A stretch of 64,000 nt of DNA from Mycobacteriales bacterium (GCA_035995165.1 DASYKU010000124.1:62001-126000); one strand, 5' to 3'; numbered from the stretch's first letter, positions 53,483-62,746 are shown. Numbers and translations: made by a program. Notes: a model not told the origin generated them from the letters alone.

Positions 53483-54018
53483 TCATCCCCGACCCGCACG
53501 AGATCCTGCGCTGGTCCCGGCCCGTCCAGATCATCCGCGGGCTGGAGGTCCTGGCCGGCGCGGGCGCGCTGGTCGCGGGCGGCTGGGGCGGCGGCATCCC
53601 GCTGGTGGTGACGATCCTCGGCGCGTTCGGGCTGCTGTCGGCGGCGGCGAACCCGGCCGGTCTCGGCCCGGGCGTGGTCATCGCGGGCGCCGGGCTCGGC
53701 TGGGTGCTGCACTACGGCGTCGACACCGCCCCGGTCCTCGGCACCGTGCTCCTCACGCTGGCGCTGGCCGCGCACCACCAGACCGCCGCGCTGGCCGCCG
53801 CGCTGCCCAACCGCGCGCGCGTGCACCGGGACGTGCTGGTCCGCTTCGGCCGGCACGGGGGGATCGTGCTGATCCTGACCGCAGGCGTGGCCACGTTGGC
53901 GCTGGCGCTGGGGAAGCCGGGCGGGTCGGTGCCGCTGGAGCTGATCGGGGTGGTCGCCGTGGTGGCCGCGATCGCGGTGCCCGTCGTGCTCAGTCGCGCG
54001 GGCGCCAGATCTGGGTAG
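53479..54018 (+). CDS. Polytopic membrane protein, end of the MoxR operon
   Basis: A 179-residue protein with about five helices (residues about 20-38, 40-60, 62-82, 85-110, 130-175) and no family that I recognise. Its ATG overlaps the DUF58 stop (ATGA), so it is translated with that gene. Confidence 0.7.
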   Translation: MIIPDPHEILRWSRPVQIIRGLEVLAGAGALVAGGWGGGIPLVVTILGAFGLLSAAANPAGLGPGVVIAGAGLGWVLHYGVDTAPVLGTVLLTLALAAHHQTAALAAALPNRARVHRDVLVRFGRHGGIVLILTAGVATLALALGKPGGSVPLELIGVVAVVAAIAVPVVLSRAGARSG

Positions 54019-54027
54019 TCTCGGCGC

Positions 54028-55368
54028 ATGCCGGACAGGCCGCACATCCTCATTGTCGGCGGTGGGTACGTGGGCATGTACACCGCCCTGCGCCTGCAGA
54101 AGAAGCTGCGCCGCAACGAGGCCCGGATCACGGTCGTCGACCCGCAGAACTACATGACGTACCAGCCGTTCCTGCCGGAGACGGCGGCCGGCTCGCTGGA
54201 GCCGCGGCACGTGGTGGTGCCGCTGCGCAAGGTCCTCAAGCACTGCCGGGTGGTCACCGGAATGGTCACCGGCGTCGACCACGGCCGCCGGGTCGCGACC
54301 CTGCTGCCGGTCGAGGGCCCCGAGGAGGAGGTCCCGTACGACCAGATCGTGGTCGCCCCGGGCTCGATCGTGCGAACCCTGCCGATCCCCGGGCTGGCCG
54401 AGGTCGGGATCGGGTTCAAGACCGTCGGCGAGGCGATCTACCTGCGCAACCACGTGCTGTCCCGGCTGGACTACGCGGCCTCGGTGTCGGACGAGGAGCA
54501 CCGGCGGCGCGCGCTGACGTTCGTGTTCATCGGTGGTGGCTACGCCGGGATCGAGGCGTTCGCCGAGCTGGAGGACATGGCGCGGTACGCGACCCGCTAC
54601 TACGAGGACGTCACCCCGGACGACATGCGCTGGGTGCTCATCGAGGCGACCGGGCGGATCCTGCCCGAGGTCAGCGTGCCGATGTCGGAGTACACGGTGC
54701 AGCAGCTGATCAAGCGGAAGATGGACATCCGGCTCAACACCCGGGTCGAGTCGCTCACCGACGGGCACGTCGTGCTCTCCGACGGCGAGGAGTTCGACGC
54801 CGAGACGGTCGTCTGGACCGCCGGGGTCAAGGCCAACCCGGTGCTGACCCGTACGGACCTGCCGCTGGACGAGAAGGGCCGGCTGACCTGCACGGCCGAC
54901 CTGCGGGTACAGGGCGTCGAGGACGCCTGGAGCGCCGGCGACTGCGCCGCGGTGCCGGACCTGACCAACCCGGGCTCGTTCACCGGCCCGTCCGCGCAGC
55001 ACGCGGTCCGCCAGACCAAGACGCTGGCGGCGAACATCGTGGCCGCGCTACGCCGCCGCAAGCTGGTGGACTACCGGCACAAGTACGTCGGCTCGGTCGC
55101 CAGCCTCGGCCTCTACCGCGGCGTCGCCGAGGTGTACGGGATCAAGCTGCGGGGCTGGCCGGCCTGGTTCATGCACCGTACGTACCACCTCTCCCGGGTG
55201 CCGACGCTCAACCGGAAGGTGCGGGTGCTGGCGGACTGGACGTTGGCGATCTTCTTCCCGCGGGAGGTCGTCTCCCTCGGGCAGCTGCAGCAGCCGCGGC
55301 GCGAGTTCGAGCTGGCCGCGCTGCCCAACCCGGCAACCCTCCCCGGCGCCGCCCGCGAGGCCGGCTGA
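54028..55368 (+). CDS. ndh: Type II NADH dehydrogenase
   Basis: A 446-residue flavoprotein. FAD site HILIVGGGYVGMYTALRL at the N-terminus, NADH site TFVFIGGGYAGIEAFAELED near residue 165, SAGDCAAVPDL near 312 and a C-terminal membrane-binding amphipathic region. It passes electrons from NADH to quinone without pumping protons. It is likely not part of the upstream operon in function, though only 9 nt away. Confidence 0.93.
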   Translation: MPDRPHILIVGGGYVGMYTALRLQKKLRRNEARITVVDPQNYMTYQPFLPETAAGSLEPRHVVVPLRKVLKHCRVVTGMVTGVDHGRRVATLLPVEGPEEEVPYDQIVVAPGSIVRTLPIPGLAEVGIGFKTVGEAIYLRNHVLSRLDYAASVSDEEHRRRALTFVFIGGGYAGIEAFAELEDMARYATRYYEDVTPDDMRWVLIEATGRILPEVSVPMSEYTVQQLIKRKMDIRLNTRVESLTDGHVVLSDGEEFDAETVVWTAGVKANPVLTRTDLPLDEKGRLTCTADLRVQGVEDAWSAGDCAAVPDLTNPGSFTGPSAQHAVRQTKTLAANIVAALRRRKLVDYRHKYVGSVASLGLYRGVAEVYGIKLRGWPAWFMHRTYHLSRVPTLNRKVRVLADWTLAIFFPREVVSLGQLQQPRREFELAALPNPATLPGAAREAG

Positions 55369-55452
55369 CTCTTCAGGTGCGGGTTTGCGTCCAGTTTTGC
55401 GCTGCCCTCGCAGCTGTGGTGATCCGCAAACCACGCGAAACTCCGGCCGCCG

Positions 55453-56189
55453 GTGACCGCCGGTGTCCGGGCGGCCATCGATGCGGTCCTGGCGGGTGCG
55501 ACGGCGAGCAGTGTCAAGAGCGAGGTCCTCGATCTCACGACGCAGGGCAGGTCGTTGCCCGATACGCTCAAGGATCTCGCCCATGCGGCGGCGTGCTTCG
55601 CCAACGTCCAGGGCGGACGCTTGATCGTCGGCGTCGCCGATGACAGGAGCGGTGCCGAGGCTCTCGTGGGCTGCACCCTCGATCCGCAACTCACGCAGCG
55701 TCGGATCTACGAGATCAGACCCTGCTCTGATAGTCGGTGTCGCCCGATTCAGGGTGGGCGAGGTCGATCTGCTCATCGTGGACGTGCCCTCGAGCCCGGA
55801 GGTCCATGCCGTGGCAGGGCGCTCGACCGAGCGCATCGGAACCACCTGTCAGCCGATGTCGACCGTTCGGATCGCGACCCTGGTGGCCGAGCGGCCGGCT
55901 CCGGGAGGATGCCGTTGCCGCGCTCGGCCCAGCGCTCACCTACCGCCGCAGGACCCCGGACGAGTACGACCGCAAGATCATCGGTCTCGTCGAGGAGGCC
56001 GGCGAGGTCAACGCGCGAATGGTCAAGCTGATGCTGGATCTCGATGCCTCTCCGGCCTCGCGGTTGCTGGGGGACCTGGTGAACCGCGGAATACTCACGA
56101 AGACGTCCGAGGCGGAGCGAGGTCCCAGCGTCGCCTATGGACCAGGTCCTCTCTTTCCGGGCCGTGTCAGCCGCCGCGCGAGGCCGTGA
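55453..56189 (+). pseudogene. Frameshifted AlbA_2/schlafen-type putative regulator
   Basis: Three pieces of one protein lie in three frames: an N-terminal AlbA_2 DNA-binding-like part (SEVLDLTTQGRSLPDTLKDLAHAAACF; GGRLIVGVADD), a middle part from about 55715 (LIVGVARFRVGEVDLLIVDVPSS), and a C-terminal winged-helix-like part from about 55900 (YDRKIIGLVEEAGEVNARMVKLMLDL). Two frame changes (about 55715 and 55890-55910) break it. Either it is a pseudogene or the sequence has single-base errors. It starts with a GTG and lies between ndh and the NodB-like gene. Confidence 0.75.
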
Positions 56190-56200
56190 CGCAGCCAGCG

Positions 56201-57289
56201 TCAGCCGACGGTGTAGACGGGCGGGCGTGCCTGCAGGGCCTTCAGCGTGGCCGGCGTCTGCGCCTGCATCCAGGCGATCACGTCCCGGTACGGCACGCAG
56301 CGCGTCTCCGGCTTCCGGCAGGTCTCCTCGACGAAGTGCGCGAGCGCCTGGGTGTAGGCGTTGCCGTTCCAGGAGTTGAAGTGGTTGCCGAGCACCAGCG
56401 GCGCCCGGTTCCCGCTGTAGGCGGCCTTGTACATGGCCCGGTACGTCTGCAGCACCTGCCGCGAGCTGGCCGCGGTGTCGTGTGTGGACGGTGGGTTGCC
56501 GGTCTGCTTGACCCAGAAGTTGTAGTCCATCGAGATGACGCCGGAGCCGGTCCCGGCCAGCGGCACGTACGCCAGCGGGAACTCCCACAGCCCCCACCGG
56601 TCCCGCTCCGGCCAGGAGATCCCGTTCGCGGTCCGGCTGGTGTCGTAGCTGAAGCCCTTGGCCTTCAGCGCCGGGCCGAGCTGGTCGGGCTGGTCCTCCA
56701 GGCACGGCGTCCGTCCACCTCGGACGGTCGAGGCGGGGATGGTCAGGTCGTGGTGCGCCGTCCAGAACCGGAAGAACTGGCTGAGCTCGCTGGACCAGGC
56801 CGCGGTGGACCAGTCGCCGCCGGACGGTGCGGAGCCGGCGCAGAAGTGGCCGTTGTAGTGGGTCCCGATCTCCATCCCGGCCCCGTACGCCGAGTTGAGG
56901 TCGCGGACGAGCGTCCGGACCTCGGCCGGGGTGTTCCAGCTGCCGAGCGAGCTGGCGCCGGCGGCGTGGCCGGGGCCGGTGTAGTCGGTGCGGTGGTCGC
57001 GGTCGAGCAGGTAGACGCCGGACAGGAAGCCGGTGAAGCGCATCCCGGACTTCGCCGCGACGCCGCGCCAGAACGTCCACTTGTCGTGGTCGCCGGCGCC
57101 GTCGAAGGACACGATGACGAACTGTGGCGGGCGCTGACCGGGCTCCAGCGCGATCGCCGGTACGGCGGCGGCGGCGGCGAGGGCCGCGGGGGCTTTCGCC
57201 GGGGCCGGGGTCGTCCCGGACCTCCCGGTCGCGAGCACGACGCCCAGCGTGACGACGAGTGCTCCGGCCAGGACAACGTTGCTCCGCAT
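56201..57289 (-). CDS. Secreted NodB-like (polysaccharide deacetylase) protein
   Basis: A 362-residue exported protein with a signal peptide or membrane anchor (about 1-25) and an Ala/Pro linker. The NodB-like barrel opens with FVIVSFDGAGDHDKWTFW and has HYNGHFC in place of the usual H(S/T)xxH, GNHFNSWNGNAYTQAL, and FVEETCRKPETRCVPYRDVI. The first motif departs from the common TFDDG, so metal binding and activity should be checked. The ATG has a strong GGGAGGTG. The target may be cell-wall or capsule sugars. Confidence 0.8.
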   Translation of the reverse strand: MRSNVVLAGALVVTLGVVLATGRSGTTPAPAKAPAALAAAAAVPAIALEPGQRPPQFVIVSFDGAGDHDKWTFWRGVAAKSGMRFTGFLSGVYLLDRDHRTDYTGPGHAAGASSLGSWNTPAEVRTLVRDLNSAYGAGMEIGTHYNGHFCAGSAPSGGDWSTAAWSSELSQFFRFWTAHHDLTIPASTVRGGRTPCLEDQPDQLGPALKAKGFSYDTSRTANGISWPERDRWGLWEFPLAYVPLAGTGSGVISMDYNFWVKQTGNPPSTHDTAASSRQVLQTYRAMYKAAYSGNRAPLVLGNHFNSWNGNAYTQALAHFVEETCRKPETRCVPYRDVIAWMQAQTPATLKALQARPPVYTVG

Positions 57290-57411
57290 CGCACCTCCCG
57301 GCCCGCTACGGTCCGCAACATAACGCCACGACCGCTCTGACCGTCGGCACCGCGCCGAAGCCCGCCTGTCCGATACCCCGCCCGCGCGGCGCCCGTCGTA
57401 GGGTCTGCGGC

Positions 57412-58632
57412 ATGACGCAGGTCGCCGACGCCGTCCGGGGATGCGCCGAGTCCGCGCACGCCGCCGCCGGCAGCATCGCCGCCGCGGGCCCGGAGACGAT
57501 CGACGCGGCCCTGCTCGCGATCGCCGGCCGGCTGCTCGACTCCGCCGACGCCGTACTCGCCGCGAACGCCGCCGACGTCGCCGCCGGCGGGCTGCCGCCG
57601 GCGATGACCGACCGGCTGCGGCTGGATCCGGCCCGGCTGGAGGCGATGGCGCACCAGCTGCGCGTGCTGGCCGACGTCCCGCATCCCCAGTGGTCCCGGG
57701 TCGTCCGGGAGCTGCCCGGCGCGCTGGTCGAGGAGCGCCGCAAGCCGGTCGGCGTGATCGGCGCCAACTTCGAGGCCCGCCCGAACGTCGTCGTCGACGT
57801 CGCCTCCCAGCTGCTGAAGTCCCGCAACGCCGGCGTGCTGCGGACCGGCTCGGCCGCGATCGGCTCGGCCGTCGCGCTGCTGGACGAGGTGATCGCGCCG
57901 GCCCTGGACGCCTCCGGGCTCGACCCGGCCGCGATCCAGCTGGTCCGGGTGCCGGGCCGGGAGACCGCCCGGTCGCTGGTGGCCCAGCCCGACCTGGTCC
58001 CGCTGGTGATCCTGCGCGGCAGCGGGGCCAGCACCCGGGAGCTGACCGCCGAGGCGGCGCGGCACGGCGTCCGGACCCTGGCCCACGCCGACGGCGGCGG
58101 CGTCCTCTACCTCGACGCCGGCGCCGACCGCGGCAAGGCGCTGGCCCTGGTGGAGGAGAGCCTGGACCGGCTCGGCGTCTGCAACCGGCTCAACCTGCTG
58201 CTGGTCGTACGGGACCGCTGGGACGAGCTGGTCCCGGCTGTCCGTACGGTGCTGGACCGGCTCGGGATCGCCGCCGACCTCCCGCCGCACGACCACGAGC
58301 TCGGCCTGGAGTGGGCGCTGCAGGACGGCCGCGAGGCGACGGTGACGATCGCGCCGGTGGGCGGTCCGGCCGAGGCGGCCCGGCTGGCGGACGCCTCGAC
58401 GTCGGGGCTCGCGGCCGGAATCGCGACCGAGGACGCGGCCGCGGCCGACGAGTTCCTGTCCGCCTACAACGGGACCGGCGCGTTCTGGAACGTGACGACC
58501 CGGCTGCTGGACGGCTTCAAGCTGCTCGGCGTCCCGGAGACGGGCATCAACGTCGACCACCTTCCCGGCCCGCGCGGTCCGGTCACCTTCCTCGACCTGC
58601 ACCTGCGACAGTTCGTCGTCACCCCGCGCTGA
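57412..58632 (+). CDS. proA: Glutamate-5-semialdehyde dehydrogenase
   Basis: A 406-residue ProA. Characteristic parts: VIGANFEARPNVVVDVASQLLKSRNAGVLRTGSAA, the catalytic Cys257 in RLGVCNRLN, and GPRGPVTFLDLHLRQFVV at the end. It reduces glutamyl phosphate to glutamate-5-semialdehyde in proline synthesis. The ATG at 57412 gives the normal length. proB is not adjacent in this window. A tRNA gene follows 26 nt after the stop. Confidence 0.93.
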   Translation: MTQVADAVRGCAESAHAAAGSIAAAGPETIDAALLAIAGRLLDSADAVLAANAADVAAGGLPPAMTDRLRLDPARLEAMAHQLRVLADVPHPQWSRVVRELPGALVEERRKPVGVIGANFEARPNVVVDVASQLLKSRNAGVLRTGSAAIGSAVALLDEVIAPALDASGLDPAAIQLVRVPGRETARSLVAQPDLVPLVILRGSGASTRELTAEAARHGVRTLAHADGGGVLYLDAGADRGKALALVEESLDRLGVCNRLNLLLVVRDRWDELVPAVRTVLDRLGIAADLPPHDHELGLEWALQDGREATVTIAPVGGPAEAARLADASTSGLAAGIATEDAAAADEFLSAYNGTGAFWNVTTRLLDGFKLLGVPETGINVDHLPGPRGPVTFLDLHLRQFVVTPR

Positions 58633-58658
58633 CCCCCGCTACCCTCACAGGGAGTTGC

Positions 58659-58734
58659 GCCCCCGTAGCCCAACGGCAGAGGCGGGCCCCTTAAAAGGGT
58701 CTCAGTGTGGGTTCGACTCCCACCGGGGGCACCA
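58659..58734 (+). tRNA. tRNA with anticodon UAA and a short variable loop
   Basis: A complete cloverleaf: acceptor GCCCCCG/CGGGGGC, D-arm 58668-58683, anticodon stem GGCCC/GGGTC with loop CTTAAAA (anticodon TAA at 58692-58694), 5-nt variable loop, T-arm GTGGG-TTCGACT-CCCAC, discriminator A and encoded CCA. Anticodon UAA normally means tRNA-Leu, but leucine tRNAs have a long variable arm and this one has a class I body, so the charging identity is uncertain. It is the attachment site of the neighbouring recombinase remnant. Confidence 0.9.
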
Positions 58735-59545
58735 CGCAGAAGGTAACGGGATCCAGCCGGGTGTCCGCGCTGACCGTGACCTGACAGTGGGCGACGTTGG
58801 CCGTCCGGTCGTAGCGGACTTCCAGCCGGAACGCATCGAACAGCGCCCGGGCTTGGGCGTCGGGCAGCCGGGCCAGGTCGACGTCGGCGACCGGCAGCGA
58901 GTCGAGCAGCGCTACGTCCGGGACGGCGCCTTCCAGTCCCGCGGCCTCGTTGGCGAGCCGTTCAGAGTCGGCGCGCAGCTCGGCGAGGCGAACGTTGACG
59001 TCGCGGACCAGGTCGCCGTCCGGGTCATCGGTCAGCTCAAGCGATCGAACGAGCCGCTTGCGCCGGGCGGCGATGTCGTCCTGCTTTCTCCGGATGCTCG
59101 CGATGTCCTGCTCCCGCCGCCTGTCGTCTGAGCCGTCGTACTGCTGGGCTGGCAACTGCCGCCGGTCCGCTCCGAAGACGTGCTTGGCGAAGAACGCGTA
59201 CACGCCGGCCACCAGCCTGGGCTCTGAGACCCAGAGCGACTTCGGGTGCCCCTCCAGCGCACCGCCCGCTGGCTGGCAGCCGTAGTAGAGGTCGTCCGCG
59301 TGCCGGGACTTCCCGCACATCCGTCGGCCGCATAGCGCGCAGAACACGTAGCTGCGCAGTCGGTAGGTACGTCGGGTTTGCGGATGCTGGTTGCGCCCGG
59401 CGTCACTCCGGACTCGGGCGCGCCGGTCGGTGATCTTCTGGGCTGCGAGGAAGGTCTCCCGGCTCACCAGCGCGGGATGCGTGACCTCGGGCGACCAGAC
59501 CCACTCGGAGACTGGGTTGACCTTGCCGTGGCCTGGGCACGTTGG
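58691..59545 (-). pseudogene. Large serine recombinase, C-terminal remnant
   Basis: The minus strand encodes the C-terminal part of a large serine recombinase: SEWVWSPEVTHPALVSRETFLAAQ, a zinc-ribbon segment CALCGRRMCGKSRH...YYGC, and a long coiled coil rich in Arg/Asp/Leu. The N-terminal catalytic resolvase domain is gone. The last 13 codons (VPPVGVEPTLRPF) are read from the T-arm and anticodon stem of the tRNA, and the stop codon TAA lies in its anticodon loop, the typical arrangement when such elements insert into a tRNA gene. The 5' break is near 59545. Confidence 0.85.
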
Positions 59546-59699
59546 CCTCTGGCGTCGCGTACAAGGTCTACCGGATCACGATGCCGTTCACGCACACCGC
59601 GGACCAGGCCGAGTTCACCATCTCCGCCACCAACGTCACCGGCCTCGGGAACCAGGCGTTCGGGGTGGACGACGTCGACCTGCAGGCCACCCTCGTCCC
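59546..59699 (+). pseudogene. Fragment of a secreted protein
   Basis: A short in-frame stretch (LGTLASGVAYKVYRITMPF, ADQAEFTISATNVTGLGN, AFGVDDVDLQATL) reads like the end of an extracellular beta-sandwich protein. It has no start or complete domain and is cut on both sides by the recombinase and IS remnants. Confidence 0.5.
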
Positions 59700-59835
59700 T
59701 GCACGGCGTCGGGCAGGCTGTCGCGCAACGCGTTGGCGTAGCCGCGGAACGGGTCGAGTGCGGCCTCGGCGATCTGCGCCCGGAACTGGTCGAAGGCGGT
59801 GCCGTTGCTCTCGACGGCGCCGTCGGCGTAGAGGA
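59700..59835 (-). mobile_element. ISL3-like transposase fragment
   Basis: The minus strand encodes FRAQIAEAALDPFRGYANALRDSLPDAVQ, which matches the region of ISL3-family transposases just before the catalytic LDAFHVV motif. Only about 45 codons remain and no inverted repeats were seen. Confidence 0.55.
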
Positions 59836-60325
59836 CCGACTGCTATACGGGCTCAGCCCGATCCGTTGCCGGCGCGCCGGTCGACCCTCTTCCGCCCGGG
59901 CGGGAGCAGCAGGTGGGACCGCCTCCGGCCGACGAGCCACGTACGCAGCCGCGCCGTGCAGTCGCCGGCCCGGAGGGTCGGAAACCGAACAGACGCACCG
60001 TTCTACGGCGAACAGACGGCGCGGGTCGGCACTGACAGTCTCCGGGAGTCAGCAGCGCCACGGCCGCGCTGGAGCATCCGAGATGACGAACTGCCCGCAC
60101 CGGCCGCTTGTCCGCCGGCCGATCGGCCCGACCGCGACGCAGCCAAGGTCGTCTCGGCCCACCCCGAACAGGGATGGAGCCGGCTCTGCAACGGCGTGGT
60201 CGTCTTCGACGACCTCGGCGGGCTGCTACCCGACGCCAAACCGTCATTCCGCAGCGCCCGCCGCGGCCTACCTGTTCGCCCTCCCTGCGCGAACCCGTCG
60301 CGCCTCATCCGGAAGGAATCCCACT
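59836..60325. other. 490-nt non-coding remnant region
   Basis: No credible gene was found. Open frames here are interrupted and have no recognisable product. The last bases hold the ribosome binding site (GGAAGGAATCCCACT) of the RCC1-type gene at 60326. The stretch probably belongs to the same decayed insertion that starts at the tRNA. Confidence 0.5.
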
Positions 60326-62008
60326 ATGCAACGACCCAACTCCGACACCACCGACCGCGGCCGCATCTCCCGCATCGCGGCAACCGCCGTCGCCACCGCG
60401 GTCGTCGGCGGCGCGCTGGCCCTCGCCGCCCCGTCCGCCGGCGCCACGCCGGCCTCCGCCACGATCACCGCCTGGGGCAAGAACGCCGCCAGGCAGACGG
60501 ACGTCCCGACCGCCGCCCAGTCCGGCGTGGTCGCCATCGCCGCCTCGACGCAAACCGGGCTGGCCCTCAAGACCGACGGTTCGGTGGTCGGCTGGGGCAC
60601 CGACAGCATGAACCTGTCCACCATCCCGGCGGCCGCCCAGTCCGGCGTGGTGGCCATCGACGCCGAAGGCAGCGCGGCGCTGGCGCTGAAGTCCGACGGC
60701 TCGCTCGTGGGCTGGGGCGAAGGGCGCTCCCAGACCCCTACCGCCCCGCTCACCGGCGTCACTGAGATCGCCTCGTCGAGCGACGCCGGTATGGCCCTGA
60801 AGTCCGACCACACCATCCAGACCTGGGGGGGCTCGAGCCTGACCGGCGAGAGCAACGTCCCGGCCGCAGTCCAGGGTCATGCGGTGAGCATCGACGGTGG
60901 TAACGCGCTCAGTGTCGCCCTGACCGACACCGGTGCCGTCGCCGCCTGGGGTTGGGACGGCGGCGGTGGGACAGCGGTCCCGGACGCCGCCAAGTCCGGC
61001 GTCGTCAAGGTCGTCGCCTCCGGCAACGATGTCGCGGCGCTCAAGAGCGACGGTTCGGTCGTGACCTGGGGCGCTTCCACGACCGCCATCGGTCCGACGC
61101 CGGCCGCCGCGAGGTCCGGGGTGGTCGACGTGGCCGTCGGCTTCGACTTCGCGGTCGCGCTGAAATCCGACGGCAGCCTCGTCTCCTGGGGCTCGGGCAA
61201 CGCCTACGGCCAACAGAACATCCCGGCCGCAGCCGGCTACCACGCGACGGCCCTGGCCGCCAACGGGTTCTTCGCCATGACGCTCCACGCGCCGCTCGCC
61301 TCGGTCCCGCCCGTGATCAACGGCACGCCGCCGGCGGCGGTGCTGGGCCAGCCCTACGACTTCACCGTGACCGCGGCCACGGATGGCGGCGTGGCGCAGG
61401 TCACCGAGGGGACGCTGCCGGCCGGGCTGCGCATGGACTCCAGCGGCCGCATCACCGGCACCCCGACCAAGGCCGGCCGGGCCACGGTCACCGTGACCGC
61501 GACAACGGGCCTCGGGTCAGCGAGCTGGCCGATGACGGTCACCGTGCAGCCGCAGCACAGCACGAACGTGCAGTTCTCCAGCGTCCCGCCGGCCTCGGTG
61601 GACGTCGGGGCGCTGGAGAGTGACCAGTACGTCCGCAGCTTCGCCGAGCGGTACAACCAGACCCTGACCAGCAACCTGACCGTCGGCGGCACCACCGTCC
61701 CGGCCGGCACCAAGGTGAACGTCTACTACGTGCACGACGACCACGTGGGCTCCGACAACGCGGCCCACACCCTCACCGGCTCCGAAGGGTTCGGCACCAA
61801 GGTGCTCGCCACGGCGACCAGCACCGCGGACCTGCAGGCCACCACCGCTCTGTTCAAGGCCCCCGGCACGACCTACCCGACCAGCACCGACCAGGGCCTG
61901 GAGTTCGACGACTCGGTCACCAAGTACGTCGACCAGACCGGCATCAACTTCACCCTCAACTCCTACAACGCCAGCGACGCCGCCCGCGTCATCACCCTCG
62001 CGCCGTAA
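60326..62008 (+). CDS. Secreted RCC1-type propeller protein with Ig-like domain
   Basis: A 560-residue exported protein. Signal peptide about 1-42 (ending AGA). Residues about 48-320 carry seven RCC1-like repeats with the pattern ALKSDGSxVxWG, forming a beta-propeller. A putative Ig (He_PIG-type) domain follows (about 330-410; VINGTPPAAVLGQPYDFTVTA, GLRMDSSGRITGTPTKAG), then a C-terminal beta-rich part (about 415-560) with VYYVHDDHVGSDN. It is probably a surface or secreted binding protein; no enzyme motif is visible. It ends at a perfect hairpin. It lies beside the integration scar, so it may be accessory. Confidence 0.85.
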   Translation: MQRPNSDTTDRGRISRIAATAVATAVVGGALALAAPSAGATPASATITAWGKNAARQTDVPTAAQSGVVAIAASTQTGLALKTDGSVVGWGTDSMNLSTIPAAAQSGVVAIDAEGSAALALKSDGSLVGWGEGRSQTPTAPLTGVTEIASSSDAGMALKSDHTIQTWGGSSLTGESNVPAAVQGHAVSIDGGNALSVALTDTGAVAAWGWDGGGGTAVPDAAKSGVVKVVASGNDVAALKSDGSVVTWGASTTAIGPTPAAARSGVVDVAVGFDFAVALKSDGSLVSWGSGNAYGQQNIPAAAGYHATALAANGFFAMTLHAPLASVPPVINGTPPAAVLGQPYDFTVTAATDGGVAQVTEGTLPAGLRMDSSGRITGTPTKAGRATVTVTATTGLGSASWPMTVTVQPQHSTNVQFSSVPPASVDVGALESDQYVRSFAERYNQTLTSNLTVGGTTVPAGTKVNVYYVHDDHVGSDNAAHTLTGSEGFGTKVLATATSTADLQATTALFKAPGTTYPTSTDQGLEFDDSVTKYVDQTGINFTLNSYNASDAARVITLAP

Positions 62009-62034
62009 CACCCACCACCCACAACACGGAACCA

Positions 62035-62071
62035 GTGGACGCCAGGGGGCACACCGCCCCCTGGCGTCCAC
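62035..62071 (+). terminator. Intrinsic terminator
   Basis: A perfect 16-bp stem (GTGGACGCCAGGGGGC and its complement) with a 5-nt loop, 26 nt after the stop at 62008. Confidence 0.88.
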
Positions 62072-62200
62072 AGTCGTAGGCCCGATACGTAGGCAGAGCC
62101 TGGGCTACAAGGCGATGGCCGCCATGACGGTGACGGAGCCGGTGACGCGGTTGCCTTCTGGGTTGTCTCCGGCCGGGGGCACGAGGCAGGCCCTGGCGGG

Positions 62201-62746
62201 TCAGTGGGGCAGCAGGTCGGACAGGCCGGTGTAGCCGCGGTCGTGCAGCCGCTGGCCGGAGACCGGGTAGTAGTCGGCGTCCGCGCGGATGCCGTGGCCG
62301 TCCACCATGCGGTTCATGAGGTTGAACAGGGCGCTGACCATGATCGCGTCGTGCAGCGCCTGCTCGGTCCAGCCGGCGGCGAAGACGGGCTCGGCGTCGG
62401 CCGGGGTGATCCGGGCCGGGCTCTGGGTGAGCTTGCCGACGTAGCGCAGCACCGGCTTGAGACGCTCGTCCACCGGCGAGCCGTCGAGGTCGGAGAGCGC
62501 GGCCTCGAGCAGGCCGGCCGGGAGGCCGAACGCCTCCGCGGTCGCGGTGTGCACGCCGTGACAGTACGAGCAGTCGTTGAGCCCGGACACGTACGCGGCG
62601 ATGAGCTCGCGCTCGGCCACCGAGAACGGCGACGGTCCGCGCAGCAACGCCTCGTGCAGCTCGAGCAGCGGCTGGACGCCCGCCGGGTACGCGGAGAACA
62701 CGTCCATGAGCACGGCTCCGTCCGGCAACGACGGCAGGGTGGGCAT
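62201..62746 (-). CDS. AhpD-like (carboxymuconolactone decarboxylase family) protein
   Basis: A 181-residue all-helical protein of the CMD/AhpD superfamily. The redox motif is DCSYCHGVH (Cys59, Cys62, His66), as in AhpD-like peroxidases and related enzymes. VLRYVGKLTQSPARIT and ALHDAIMVSALFNLMNRMVDGHG match the 'peroxidase-related' type. It may act in hydroperoxide removal or in an oxidative pathway together with the FAD oxidoreductase upstream. The ATG has GAGAGGAC upstream. Confidence 0.85.
   Translation of the reverse strand: MPTLPSLPDGAVLMDVFSAYPAGVQPLLELHEALLRGPSPFSVAERELIAAYVSGLNDCSYCHGVHTATAEAFGLPAGLLEAALSDLDGSPVDERLKPVLRYVGKLTQSPARITPADAEPVFAAGWTEQALHDAIMVSALFNLMNRMVDGHGIRADADYYPVSGQRLHDRGYTGLSDLLPH

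Noticed and set aside
52034-54018. A long alternative frame through the DUF58 gene (51931-54018)
   Set aside because: Its first part is Arg/Gly-rich shadow sequence; only the last 179 codons (from 53479) form a plausible membrane protein.
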